Source of the DNA: Muscardinus avellanarius
Lineage: Eukaryota > Chordata > Mammalia > Rodentia > Gliridae
DNA: 64,000 nt
Assembly (NCBI GenBank): GCA_963383645.1
Contig: OY726557.1
Location: forward strand, 127,186,603-127,250,602
Direction: 5' to 3'
Shown here: piece after piece, positions 22,085 through 32,440 of the stretch
Layout of the letters: each line of letters begins with the position of its first letter
Numbering within the stretch: position 1 is the stretch's first letter
Translations under genes and position numbers: made by a program
Notes under the pieces: generated by a model
Database searches by the model: none
What the model saw: only the letters and a program-made list of their open reading frames with translations
What the model was told of the DNA's origin: nothing

Positions 22085-22345
22085 TGTAAATCAGAAGCAC
22101 CGGGAGCAATTTATTTCTAAACATCAACAATTCGGAATTGGAAGGAAAATGAAATAATTGCATTCTGACTTGCTCGATACAATTCATCTGCATGTATGTG
22201 CCAATCCTGAGAGCCTATGGACACTGCAAAGTAATGCCTGGGGCTGTTCCCCCCCCCCAACTCCTGTGAGTGCCTGGAAAGGAAGAGAAAGGCTAACATT
22301 TTGGAGCCAGGTGGATTTCTGCTCCCCCACTGTGAAAATCTAATG
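22085..22345. other. Candidate conserved non-coding segment
   Basis: A repeat-free stretch with AT-rich homeodomain/POU-like words ('gcaatttatttctaaacatcaac', 'ggaattggaaggaaaatgaaataattgcattctg', 'caattcatctgcatgtatg'). This texture is common in developmental enhancers. Conservation itself cannot be seen from one sequence. Confidence 0.25.
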
Positions 22346-22984
22346 ACTGAGGAAGCCATGGGTCATTGCATCCACCACAGCCAGGTGGGAAGGGAAAACT
22401 GGGCTGTGCGCAGGGGCCTAGGACAGGCATCTGTGCAGCCCCCTTCTGCTCCCCTCAGAAGCCCCCAAGGGTGACCTGGAGAGACTAAAGGTGTCCCCCT
22501 TTTAATATCCCAGCTACACAGCTCTTTTCCCTCTTAGAAAATGTCACTCCCTCTCCTTCTTGTTCCAGTCTTTCCCTCTGCCCCAACCTTAGCTCCCTAT
22601 TGGCTGGGCTTCTAACCTACTCACTGATGTTCAGGGTCTCTTCTCTAAGGTCCCTCCAGGTTTGGTTGTCTAATAGGTGACAGAATTAGATGTGACAGGT
22701 CCCAGAAAAGCAGAGGTAACCAAAGAATTAGAAAAGTATGTTTTGGGAGGAATTTGGCATTTGATATTTCATTAAAAGAAATGAAGAGATTGTCATTAGT
22801 AAAAGCAGAGCCGTAGGGTTTCCTTCTGCTGACTTTCTGTATTAGGAATATTTATAAACCCTTTTTGGCCTGGTGCTCAAGGGGGGATGGTAGAGAGGCC
22901 TTATCTATATAACCTTTTCAACACATAGAGCCTCTAAATATGCTTTTCCATATGGCCCTGCCCTCCTTGCCCTTATAGATCCTT
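22346..22984. other. Unique sequence, no feature recognised
   Basis: Pyrimidine-leaning sequence around 22440-22640, no repeat or gene. Confidence 0.45.
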
Positions 22985-23135
22985 TGTTTTCTGTAGTTAT
23001 AAAGCTGAGTTAGAGTCCTTAGCAGCTTTGTCATTTTAATCATGCTGTGCCTCTGTTTCTCTATCTGTAAAATGAAGGCCACAACACTGCCTTTCACAGA
23101 GGAGCACAAGTAAGAACGTATATGAACGTGTTTGA
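22985..23135 (+). mobile_element. MIR fragment
   Basis: The segment 'tgctgtgcctctgtttctctatctgtaaaatgaaggccacaacactgcctttcacagagg' is MIR core to 3' region. Confidence 0.65.
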
Positions 23136-23664
23136 TGAATGGAAAAATGCATGTATATGTGTGTGTTGAGACAGTTGAACAATTATTACGTTAACAACTG
23201 CCACCCCCCAGGATTCTTTTGATTCTGTCTGGTTTTGGCTGAGAAAATAAGATCTTGGGGAAAAGACGAGACTCCTTGGAACTTGAGTCTAGGTGCAATT
23301 AACCATTCTGCAGAAAACCAGGGAAGAATCTGCATTGTTTTAGAAAGACGGTGGTGGCAGAAGAAAAGAAAGGAATTAGGTAGAATGAGGATGGTAGCCA
23401 GAGAGATGGCAGAGTTCTTTTGCTCCCTGGAATCCCCTCAAAATTCAGTTTTTACTAACTTCCTGTAGACTGGTGAGAGGCTAGTTGGGAGTTCCTCCTC
23501 CTCCTCCTTCTCCTCTCCCGTCTCCCTTCCTCCTCTCTTCCTTCTTTTATTTCTTATGGTAATGCTAAAAGGCAGTAAATCTGCTTTCCAGTGGGGAATT
23601 ACAGGTGGGGTGGTCAGCACCTAGGAGGATGGAAGCCCAGCTGAGTGGCTGGGTCTTGGGAAGT
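23136..23664. other. Unique sequence with a CT-rich run at 23491-23551
   Basis: The run is about 60 bases of nearly pure pyrimidine (cctcctcctcc ... cttcctcctc). Nothing else was recognised. Confidence 0.5.
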
Positions 23665-23840
23665 CTTCAATGAGTGTTCTCAATTCTGGCTGTTCTTCAG
23701 AATCATCTCAGAACAAATATTAATACCCAGGCCCCACTCCAGCCCAATTAGTCAGCATCTCTGTGAGCGAGGCTCCAAGCACTAGACTATTTTGAAGGTC
23801 TACTTGTGATCAGAAAGAGAGTCAAAGTTGAAGACCATTC
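23665..23840 (+). mobile_element. MER5-type (hAT-Charlie) DNA transposon relic
   Basis: It starts 'gttctcaattctggctgttcttcagaatcatctcag'. It continues 'ataggcccaggccccactccagccc'-like sequence and 'aattagtcagcatctctg', and ends 'gagtcaaagttgaagaccatt'. This is the MER5A order, with a degraded middle. Confidence 0.65.
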
Positions 23841-25008
23841 CTTGCCATCCTCGGCTACCTGGCCATGACTGTAGCTGGGACATAACAATTACAATACGGG
23901 CTCTGACATAATGAGAATTCCTAGTGAGATATCAGGGAACTGGTCTAGACCAACTCCACTTAGAATCTGACCAAGTGGGACCCAGAACCTCCATCTCCAC
24001 CTCCAGAACTGTGGTGCCTCCCCAGGTCTTCATCTCAGCCTGAGATCCTGCTCTACCATCTAGCCCGGGAAAAGACAGGGTTTCGAAATACATCAGGGAC
24101 TTTGTTATATCCTGGGTAAGGAATGGAGGGCCTAGAGAAATACAGTCTCATTAGAACATTAGCATAAAAGGCACAAACAAGCACACAGGTCTCCAGGGAG
24201 GGGTTTCTCCCTGGATTAAGATTCTTCTGTACAGGAATAGCAGCAACCCAATACCTTTTGTATGTGCCACTAAAAGAGTGCTAGGATTCTCAAATAACTC
24301 AGATGTGCTTCTCCCCTCTCTTTTCTCTCTGAAAACAGCATTTGTGGTCCTGTGACCTTCAGAATTACTTCAGGTATAATGAGCTGCAGGCACCTTTGCA
24401 GCCCTGTTAGTGAGTGAGACACAACACCTTGTCCCTGGCATACAAACAGGCTGCCTCTGAAGCCAGGTGGGATCTCCAGGCTTTCTGACTGAACAGGACT
24501 ATTTTCAACCCCTGGACAATGCAGGAGCAATTGGGAGGCCCAGGTATCATTAGATAGTGGCTGCAGCTGCCGAGGGATAATGGAATGGCAGAGCAGAGTG
24601 GCTGGTTCTGAGCCAGTTTCAGGAAGCTCTGGTTAATAGGATGCCTGCTGGCTCTGGGGGCTACTGAAGGACGGGACACTTAGGAAAACACTGGGCACAC
24701 CACATTAGCAGTTAATATCTCTGGTGCATGCATGCCCACAGACCTAATATTTGGAAAAATTCAATCCCATTGGGCTTTCTGATTTTAGTAAAACCTTGAT
24801 TAACTCGGGTGCTTGAAAAAGATGTGGATTTATGGTTAACTAAGTGTACTCTGCATAATTGAGGATTAACTAGAAACTCCACCCCTCTTCCTTTCAATTT
24901 TTATAGAAAATATTCTTTAAATGCACTAGCTTTCTTTTCCATTCTAAGAATTATAGTTAATTGATGATTTCAGAGTCTTTGGGGGCTTGAGACAGAGAGA
25001 TCATTTTT
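23841..25008. other. Unique sequence, no feature recognised
   Basis: About 1.2 kb without a firm repeat. The overlapping minus frames at 24270-24679 (86 and 90 codons) share no known motif. Confidence 0.45.
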
Positions 25009-25009
25009 C

Positions 25010-25095
25010 ATGGATTCATTTACTCAGGCATTTCTTGAGTTTCCACTTTACATCGAAGACCATGCGAGCTGCTAGAATATCACTACTACAATGAC
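25010..25095 (-). mobile_element. L2 3' tail fragment, antisense
   Basis: The segment 'ttcatggattcatttactcaggcatttcttgagtttccactttac' resembles the reverse complement of an L2 tail (attcattcaacaaatatttattgagcacctac). Confidence 0.5.
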
Positions 25096-25269
25096 AGTCA
25101 TGGTGTGGCTGGGTTAGCTCTGGGGCACAGATCCCGGGACAATTCCCTGATTCTTGGAGAATTTCTGTGTGAGGTCACTCTTGCCATGCCTCTGTCTAGA
25201 AGTCTGATGAGAGAACAATTCTACTCAACTATGAGCCATATTAGCACGGGGAAGCAGTACAGAGAGAAC

Positions 25270-25410
25270 AAGGTTCTGAGCAAGCAGAAGGTTCTGAGTC
25301 CAAACACTCATTCTGCCATTCACCACCTGTGGGACTGGGCCAGGTAATTTATTTCCCAGACCTTTTCCTCATCTGTAACTTGGAATCATAATACCACCCT
25401 AAAAAGTGGG
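25270..25410 (+). mobile_element. MIR fragment
   Basis: The segment 'ctgagtccaaacactcattctgccattcaccacctgtgggactgggccaggtaatttatttcccagaccttttcctcatctgtaac' is MIR 5' to core. Confidence 0.7.
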
Positions 25411-25496
25411 CAAAGAGAAGTGAGAAACAAACACACAAGTGCACACACTTGTCATGGAATAAATTCTTAGCATTTGTTTAAAATAAGAAAGTAACT

Positions 25497-25610
25497 GGGT
25501 GAGGTGGTGTACACCAGTAATCCCAATACTTGGGAGGCTGAGACAATAGGATGGCAGGTTTGAGGCCAGCCTCAACAGCTTGGTGAGATCGTGTCTTAAA
25601 ATAAATAAAA
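25497..25610 (+). mobile_element. Left (B1) half of a B1-dID SINE, cut by an L1
   Basis: The B1 monomer (actgggtgaggtggtgtaca ... 'gggaggctgagacaatagg ... gtgagatcgtgtcttaaaataaataaaaa') ends in the A-rich linker exactly where the L1 starts at 25611. The missing ID half may be the one at 27213-27485, beyond the L1. In that case this SINE was split by the L1 insertion. Confidence 0.85.
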
Positions 25611-26222
25611 AAGTGTCTATTTAGTTCACTTCCCCATTTTTTGATTGGATGATTTTTTTTTTAGTGTTGAGTTTCTTGAGTTCTCTATATATTCTAGATA
25701 TTAGTCTTCTATCGGGTAGGTGGCAAAAATCGTCTCCCATTCTATTGGCTCTCAATTGAGGTTCTTGACAGTTTCCTTTGGTGAACAGAAGCTCTTCAAT
25801 TTCATGCAATCCCACACATTGATTTGCCTTTTGGTTTGTTGTGCCTTTGGGGTCTTGTTGAGAAAGTGTTTATCTGTGCCTATGTGTTGCAGTGTTGGAT
25901 CTATGCCCTCTTCGAGGAGCCTTAAGCTCTCTGGTCTAATTTCCAAGTTTTTGATCCATCTTGAATTGACTCTTCTGCAGGGTGAGAAAGTGGGATTAAT
26001 TTCCAATTTTCTGCATATGGTTAACCACTTTTGCCAACACCATTTGTTGAACAGGCTATCTTTTTCCAAGTGTATGTTTTTGGCCCCTTTGTCAAAAATC
26101 AATTGGCTGAAAGTGTGTGTACTGTTTTCTGAGTCTTCTATTCTGTTCCATTGGTCTATGTATCTGTTTTTGTGCCAGTACCATGCTGTTTTTATTACAA
26201 TGGTTTTGTAGTATAGACACTT
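25611..26222 (-). mobile_element. L1 ORF2 3' part, inverted block of a twin-primed L1
   Basis: Read on the minus strand, this encodes the region of L1 ORF2 downstream of the reverse transcriptase. A 157-codon open frame at 25752-26225 contains the words KTAWYWHKNRYIDQWNRIED and, further on, QLIFDKGAKNI and SLFNKWCWQKW, which are characteristic of mammalian L1 ORF2p. Its L1-3' boundary lies at the left edge (25611), where the frame ends in a tryptophan/glycine-rich segment matching L1. The adjacent sense block starts at the next L1 position, so this is one L1 insertion with an inverted 5' part. It is a dead fragment with no reverse transcriptase or endonuclease domain. Confidence 0.93.
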
Positions 26223-27120
26223 CACGAAAGAAGAAATTCAAATGGCCAATAAATGCATGAAAAAATGCTCAACATCATTGGCAATCAGAGAGATGCAAAT
26301 CAAAACTACCCTGAGATTTCACCTAACTCCAACTAGAATGGAATCATTCAAAACACAAAAAACAACAAATGCTGACAAGAATGTGGAGAAGTGGGAACTC
26401 TAAAACATTGTTGGTGGGACTGCAAATTAGTGCAACCACTTTGGAAAACAGTATGGAGAATCCTCAGAAGAATGGGAACAAATCTACCATTTGATCCAGC
26501 AATACCACTTCTGGGTAATCTACCCAAAAGAAAGGAAACCAAACTACCAAACTAATGCATGTGTATCTATGTTCAGAGCTGCACAATTCACCATAGCCAA
26601 ACTGTGGAACCAGCCAAGATGTCCATCTAAAGATAAATGGATTACAAAACTGTGGGATATGTACACAATGGAATTTTACTCAGCCATAAAAAAAATACAA
26701 TTGCGGTATTTCCAGGGAAATGGATGGATCTTGAGGACATTATGCTAAGTGAGACTAGTCAGTCACAAAAAGTAAGGAATCGGATGCTTTCCCTAATATG
26801 TGAAAGCTAGGGTGAATGGGATCATAGGAGGAACTCCAGGTGAAAAAAAGAGATCCTATAGAGGAGCAAATAAGACAACCTAACTGTGGGGATGGGAGGT
26901 GGGGAGAGGGAAATGCTTTAAAGTGCATGATGTATTTATTCATATCAAAGTCAACCACTAAACCAAGCATGGAAGGGAGGGATGGGGAAGGAGTGAGGTG
27001 GGGACTGGGTGGGGGCTGGCTGGGTGATGTGTGCATTTATGCCTACACAAGTTTTTTTTTTTTACCCCATTTTGATATATAAATACAATGCACCAATAAA
27101 AAAATTAATAAAAAGAAAAG
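26213..27120 (+). mobile_element. L1 ORF2 C-terminus and 3' UTR, sense block of the same L1
   Basis: It begins with 'tagacacttcacgaaagaagaaattcaaatgg' (L1 RHF-KEEIQMA region). It then encodes [17 protein letters not shown] and WDMYTMEFYSAIKK-like words in broken frames (an 85-codon remnant at 26491-26748). The 3' UTR has a G-rich patch at 26885-27030 and ends 'aatacaatgcaccaataaaaa' with an A-rich tail at 27096-27120. Similar 3' ends occur at 57648-57838, 39425-39540 and (antisense) 40250-40718. Confidence 0.92.
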
Positions 27121-27212
27121 TTGATGCCAACATTAAAAATAAAATAACTTTGGCATATTAAAGCTCTTACTCTATAACATTTTATTTTAAAAATTCTATA
27201 AATTCAAGGTGA
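27121..27212. other. 92-bp A-flanked segment, possible L1 3' transduction
   Basis: The segment lies between the L1 A-tail (27096-27120) and a second A-rich tract (27213-27228) that runs straight into an ID half-monomer. If the SINE left half at 25497-25610 and the ID half after 27213 are one element, this segment came in with the L1 as a transduced 3' flank. Otherwise it is ordinary pre-existing sequence. Confidence 0.35.
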
Positions 27213-27485
27213 TAAAAAAATAAAAAATAGGGCTGGAGCCAGGTGTGGTGGCACATGTTGTAATCCCAGCATTTGGGAGGCTGAGATGGGAGGATAGTGG
27301 CTGGAGGACAGCCTCAGCTACTACTTAGTGAGGCCTTTTGCAACTCAGTGAGACCCTGTTTCAAAATAAAGAATAAAAAATAGGGCTGGGGGTATAGCTT
27401 GGTCCATCACGAATACTACAAAAAAATAAGGCTGGGGGTGTAGTTTTGGGGTAGAATGCCTCTGAATTCAATACCCAGAATCACA
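27213..27485 (+). mobile_element. ID half of a B1-dID SINE, split by a second SINE
   Basis: The A-rich linker and 'agggctgg' at 27213-27236 resume after the inner SINE at 27437 ('gggtgtagttttggggtagaatgcctctgaattcaatacccag'). The repeat aaaaaatagggctgg at 27222-27236 recurs as aaaaaataaggctgg at 27422-27436, which is the target duplication of the inner SINE. Confidence 0.85.
27237..27421 (+). mobile_element. B1-dID SINE nested in an ID half-monomer
   Basis: B1 half: 'agccaggtgtggtggcacatg ... gggaggctgagatgggagg'. Linker: 'aaaataaagaataaaaaat'. ID half is short ('agggctgggggtatagcttggtccatcac'). It shares the diagnostic word gctactacttagtgaggcc with the SINE at 33273, suggesting one subfamily. 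Confidence 0.92.
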
Positions 27486-27995
27486 AAGAAATTTAAAAAT
27501 TAAAACGTTGAGTCATTCTCTTAGAATGTGAGAAAAGCAAAATGAAAGTAAGATTTCTCCTTACTGTCTCCAAACTCCTGAAATATCAACTCAGGGGCTT
27601 TTGACCTAATCAATTGCTATTCCATAGGTAAACGATGCCACCCATTAGTTGACTATGAATATGTGAGAGAAAAGCCAAGACACTAGACACGCAGACATCC
27701 TTGCAATGTCACAGGTCACTAACTCAGGGTATCTGCTGCTTTAATCGTCCTCCTGGGACTCTTCTTCCTTTCTTTGCCTCAGCCCTACCTCAAATGGAGA
27801 GAAGTCACATGTCCTGCAGGTGGAGGGGGTTATGGTTAAGGAAGGCAGGAGCAGGAGCAAAGAAAGAGCAGCCTGGAGAGATGGCATTCCCACCAGGTGG
27901 CTCATCACCGAAATGGCATGGAGAAATGCTCTCTCTACAGGAGGGAGCTGTATTCCCTGGGTGCTTCCTAAATGGGTATTACAGACTTACCTAAT
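27486..27995. other. Unique sequence, no feature recognised
   Basis: The 97-codon plus frame at 27701-27994 has no known motif. Confidence 0.45.
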
Positions 27996-27999
27996 TGAT

Positions 28000-28100
28000 T
28001 TCTTCATTCATTAGTTCAGAAACACTGAGAACATGAAAATTAAGTGCCAGCCCAGATACGATGCCAGGTGCTCTGAGGAGCAGAAAGAGACTGAGGGGCA
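28000..28100 (-). mobile_element. L2 tail fragment, antisense
   Basis: The segment 'tcttcattcattagttcagaaac ... taagtgccagcccagatacgatgccaggtgctctgagg' follows the reverse complement of an L2 3' end. Confidence 0.5.
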
Positions 28101-28430
28101 CACCTGGCTCTCTGAGCGCCCAGTCCGAAGAGTTGAGTAGATGCTATAACAGTGGCATGCAGTGGGACTTCATAGGAATGTGTCACCCATCAACCCTGTT
28201 TAGACGTGTACAAAGGCCTCATAGAGGTGAATACAATCCAACTGGGCTCTTGACATGCAAAACAGAGATCAACATGCATAGTATTGAAGGAAGAACTTTA
28301 TAATACAGGGAACAGCTTATGTAAAAAACATGGATGCCTGGAAATCCCCAGTTCTCTTTTGGAAAGGTACATACCATGAGGTCAACAAAGGATCGGTGTC
28401 AGAAAACTCTTGATTTCCCTTGTAAACTTG
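28101..28430. other. Unique spacer
   Basis: Nothing recognised. Confidence 0.5.
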
Positions 28431-28770
28431 TGTTACATTTTGAATCCGTAATGTACCCCCCAAAGCTCATGCATTGAATGTATGGTTCCCAATGCAGCAA
28501 GGTGCAGAAGAGGAGCATGGCCGGAGGAGGTGGGTCACTGAGGGTTTGGTTTTGAGAACTCTATCTGTCCCTGGCCACTTCCTGTTGCTTTCTCTCCCTC
28601 TACATTCCATGAATTGACTGATACGGTGACACTGCAAAGTCTCTGTCCTGGAGCCACCTGACTATAGACTGACTTCTGAAATCATGAACCCAAGTAAACC
28701 TCTCCTCCTCTAATCGTTCTTGTCAAATATTTAGGTTCCCGTGATGGAAAAAAAAAAAAAAAAACTAGAT
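28431..28770 (+). mobile_element. MaLR-type solo LTR
   Basis: It starts 'tgttacattttgaatccgtaatgt', with 'cccccaaagctcatgcattgaatgtatggttcccaatgcagcaaggtg' in the body and 'tcatgaacccaagtaaacctctcctcctctaatcg' near the end. It closes at 'cccgtgatgg' followed by 17-18 A. The structure matches the other MaLR LTRs in the window. Confidence 0.7.
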
Positions 28771-29218
28771 AATACAGCTTGGGAGACTATACGGTATAAA
28801 TCCCATTAACTGTTCATAGGACTTGTAAAATATAAGAATTATAGTATTCTCTTGTATTCAGTCACCAGATTAGTATTTGCTAAAGCAGATAACTTCACAG
28901 TTAAAGGAGGCCTTCCACCCAGGACGACTGAGCTAACTTTCCAAACACACTTGGACAGTTGTGCTATCCCCTGGACAGAACATCCCTTTTTAAATCTCTT
29001 TTCTAACCTGCTTGTTTTATGTGCACGTTGTGATAGCTATCAACTAGATACACTCAAGGGTAAGAACTCCACAGGGACCTGGGATGTTACTGCCACACAT
29101 ACAACTTTTATATCTGTTGCCAGGGTGATGGTAACATCAAATTCCAACAGGGACCCTTTGTGGCAGGACATGGCTGAGTGGCACCACAAAGAGTTTTACA
29201 AAATAAAGAGAGAAAAAG

Positions 29219-29220
<2 letters not shown>
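28771..29220. other. Unique sequence, no feature recognised
   Basis: The 159-codon plus frame at 28852-29331 begins here but owes its length to the (GT)n, so it is not called as a gene. Confidence 0.45.

Positions 29221-29257
<37 letters not shown>
29221..29257. repeat. (GT)n microsatellite, about 18 units
   Basis: A pure GT run, followed by looser TG-rich sequence. Confidence 0.97.
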
Positions 29258-29258
<1 letters not shown>

Positions 29259-30676
29259 AATGTCTGTGTACATCCGTTTGTGTGCCTGTGGTTGTAAGTA
29301 TGTATACATGTATATTTGCTTGGAAACGTAAATGCATTATTGTGTGCTTATGTGTGCACAGTTTGGGCTTTTAACAAAAAGGGCATATGATGTACTTTAT
29401 AGAAGAGTGATACACAGTCTTGCTCAACTCATGGATGCTGGAAGGCTGGAAGGAGAGAAAGAGACAGGAAGTGGCTGGGGCCTATATCAATAAGGGCACA
29501 TGATGGACAATTATATCTCAGTCAATAGCCTGTAACATGTTAGGAAATAAACCTGCTCAAACCAAACACCTGTGACCACTGAGATCTTAATCGCTGAAGG
29601 AAATTACAGTTTAAGAGCGTGTGATTTCTCTGCTTGCTGTCAAGAATCTCTGAGTTCTTTGGAGAGTATGAGTCTGAAGATGACCTTTTCCTGGCAGAGG
29701 CGAGAGTGGAGAAGCCTATTATGGGGCATAAGCCAATTTACTTTGTACAAATAAGTGGCAATTTTCTTTCTTAAACACATAAGGGTGGAAGGGAAATGTC
29801 TATGAAGTGCAAGCAGCTCTCCTGTGGACAATCTCCCCTTGTTTGTGGGAGGTAAAGGATGGCAATCTAGTTAGGGGCTTAGGGGAAGATGTCAGAGGAT
29901 GCCAGTCCAAGGCCTCTTGTGAACTTCACCTTGAAATAGATTCCTGAGATTGGTTTTTGGCTGGGGAGGAGGCTAAGGTGGCATATGGGTAAATACCTCT
30001 TGACAAAGCATTTTACTGAAGGAATAGGAGACTATGAAATATATCTTTCTACTTTAATTTGTCACTTCTTTTCATTTAAAAATTCATGGGCATTTGTAGA
30101 CTGAAAGAAACTAAGAGACATAGATGGATCATATTTTCAACAGCTTGGAAACTCATTGCTATGTAACAACTTTTTTCCCCCCCAGGCAAGCACTCACAAC
30201 CTGAGAATGCGCAGATTTCTAAGAGCGGATGGGTTACCTGAGTCCATATGTTTTATACGGGGTTCAAGAATTTATTAGGTTTTTAAAGGTTTTGCCCTAA
30301 TACCAAAAGGTCAAGGGTCATTTCTAGTGGCTGGTTCCACATTTCTTGGCTGGGGGTGGATGAATTTGGATGAGTGTTTGGTTATGAGAAGTTAGGAAGG
30401 GATTATGATACAAAAAAGTTGTTTTCTCCTTTAAGTTCATAGGGTCTTAGAAGTTTTAGTAGTTGGATATTAACATGCAATGAAACAGTTACATATGTGT
30501 GCATGTGTATATTATATATTAATGCACTAAAACAGCACCTACAATTTATACAGGATTAATTCCTTCCTAAATGAATGCATAAAACAAAGTAGTGGTAACA
30601 AGAGTTCTAAAAACCATGAATGACCTGTTTATAAAATTAGTTCTCATACTGACTGCTCACTAACAAGCACCAAACT
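29258..30676. other. Unique sequence, no feature recognised
   Basis: About 1.4 kb without a firm repeat, AT-leaning from 30060 onward. No frame of interest. Confidence 0.45.
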
Positions 30677-30677
30677 G

Positions 30678-30881
30678 AGCTGGTCATAGTGGTGCACATC
30701 TCTAAGTATAGCATTTGGGAGGCTGAGACAGGAGGCTCATAGATTCTAGGCCAGCACCAGCAACTTAGCAACACTCTCAACAACTTAGCAAGATCTTGTC
30801 TCAAAAATAAAATTAAAAAGATCTGGAGGTGTAACTCAGAAGTAGAACACTCCTAGGTTCAATCCCCAGGATCAGAAACAA
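30678..30881 (+). mobile_element. B1-dID SINE
   Basis: B1 half: 'agctggtcatagtggtgcacatctc ... gggaggctgagacaggaggctcatag'. Linker: 'caaaaataaaattaaaaag'. ID half: 'atctggaggtgtaactcagaagtagaacactcctaggttcaatccccag'. Confidence 0.92.
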
Positions 30882-30951
30882 ACAACCCCTAAAACAAAAG
30901 CCCTGACCTGGAGGGTAAGGTAGATTAACTATTAAAAGTCCTCTGTAGTTT

Positions 30952-31158
30952 GGCGTGGGGGTGCATGTCTGTAATCCCAGTACTTTGGAGACAGAGACAG
31001 AAAGATCGAAGGTTCCAGGCCAGTCTCAGCAACTAAAGCCAGTCCTCCTACAATTTAATGAGGCTCTGTTTTAAAATAAAAAATAAACATAGGGTTGGGG
31101 ATGTTGTTCAGAGACAGAGTGCACCTGGCTGGGTTAATCCCTAGTACCCACAAACACA
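30952..31158 (+). mobile_element. B1-dID SINE
   Basis: B1 half: 'ggcgtgggggtgcatgtctgtaatcccagtactttggag'. ID half: 'agggttggggatgttgttcagagacagagtgcacctggctgggttaatccctagtaccc'. It is more diverged than the preceding copy. Confidence 0.9.
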
Positions 31159-31200
31159 AGAGTTATCTTGGGAGGGTGGAGGATCTTCAGTGACACAAAA

Positions 31201-31278
31201 TTTCTCCTCCTCCTCCTCCTCCTCCTCCTCCTCCTCCTCCTCCTCCTCCTCCTCCTCCTCCTCTTCCTCCTTCTCCTT
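31201..31278. repeat. (CTC)n microsatellite, about 20 units
   Basis: A near-pure TCC run with a few CTT at the end. A frame through it would give a long leucine run, which is an artefact. Confidence 0.97.
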
Positions 31279-31560
31279 CTATCTTATTGCACTAGTTGGG
31301 ACAATCCTCCAGAAGCTTCATCCCATTTCAAATGGTTTTGCTCTGAACTCCAGTGTTTAGCCAGGAGTGGTGTCCTGTAAGAAGAAGGAAACCTGATTGC
31401 AGGCTGTTTCTAAGTTGCCATTCATTAATTAATGAATAAATTAAATAGTACTTCCTCCCTCTGTCACCTCCTCATCTGAAGAACATTTATTTCCACAGTA
31501 TTTGTGACTCTACACAGTACAGCATATGTAATAGATATTATTTATTTACTATGTAAGTGA
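31279..31560. other. Unique spacer
   Basis: AT-rich, nothing recognised. Confidence 0.5.
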
Positions 31561-31783
31561 TAAAAAGATAGAAGGGGAAAGAAAGGGAGAGAGCAAGGAA
31601 GAAAAACCAAGGAAGGGAGGGAGGAAGAAAGGAAGAGAAGGAAGAAAGAAAAGAAGGGAGGGAGAAAAGAATGAAGGGAAAGAGGGACAAAGGAAAGATG
31701 GAAGAGAGAGAAAAAGGAAGGAAGGGAGGAAGAAAGGAAAGAAGAAAGATAAGGGGAAAAAGGAGGGAGGGAAGAAAGAATTA
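31561..31783. repeat. Polypurine tract of about 220 bp (GGAA/GAAA type)
   Basis: Only a handful of pyrimidines occur in about 220 bases, in ggaagg, gaaag and gggagg registers without strict periodicity. Long purine-pyrimidine strand asymmetry of this kind can form triplex (H-)DNA. Confidence 0.95.
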
Positions 31784-32316
31784 TTGATATGCTTGATCTT
31801 TCAGTTTCCCCTTATCTTCTCTATCCAAGCCCCCTCCCACCCAGAGGCAGAGACTCCAACCCGACCCACTAGGCACAGACAGTAGTCTAGAAGGCGCCCA
31901 GCCACCCTCTTCACCTTCCTGGTGCCACCTGCTCCCTGACTGTCCGCTGAATGTGCCTGGGCCCCGGACTCCTCCCTTTGACAACGCCAACACATTTAAA
32001 CATCCTCACTGAGCCTATCAATTAAATGCCCAAAGAGTCACTGACCTAGCAGTTGTACAAACATCCAGACACTGAATCTCAACTGGAGTTCACACTGCAA
32101 AAGAACGAAAAGAGAGGCTGGGGAATCAGTAAGACGAAAGCCCAGCCAAGACCTTTGGGGACAGACATTGTCTTAATTTCGAGGCCTTGATGAGCCTCAT
32201 GGAGATAATAAAAGCATGACTAATATTCTCCCTTATGTACTCACAACAACAATATGTGTACTAATAGCGATGCTAATAAAAGGAATATATTGCCTTCAAA
32301 TGCCATTCTTTGCCTA
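31784..32316. other. Unique sequence, no feature recognised
   Basis: GC-richer at 31820-31980, where two overlapping minus frames (70 and 64 codons) have no motif. Confidence 0.45.
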
Positions 32317-32317
32317 G

Positions 32318-32440
32318 CATTGCCCCAGAGCAGCCTTGGGACCCTGGGCCAGCTGACTCTTATTCCTGCTTATCTCTACTGCAAACAGATGGGTTGGTAG
32401 GAGAATTAGTCCTTTCCAGCCCAAAGATTCTACAGTTCCA
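32318..32440 (+). mobile_element. Possible MIR fragment
   Basis: The segment 'gccttgggaccctgggccagctgactcttattcctgcttatctctactgcaaacagatggg' resembles the MIR core but is weak. Confidence 0.35.

Noticed and set aside
25720..26211. 163-codon plus-strand frame
   Set aside because: Shadow of the inverted L1 ORF2 block, whose real coding strand is minus.
28852..29331. 159-codon plus-strand frame
   Set aside because: Extended by (GT)n, which translates as alternating Val/Cys.
31168..31380. Poly-leucine frame
   Set aside because: Translation of (CTC)n.
31561..31783. CRISPR-like spaced repeats
   Set aside because: No regular repeat/spacer spacing; it is a polypurine simple repeat in a vertebrate genome.
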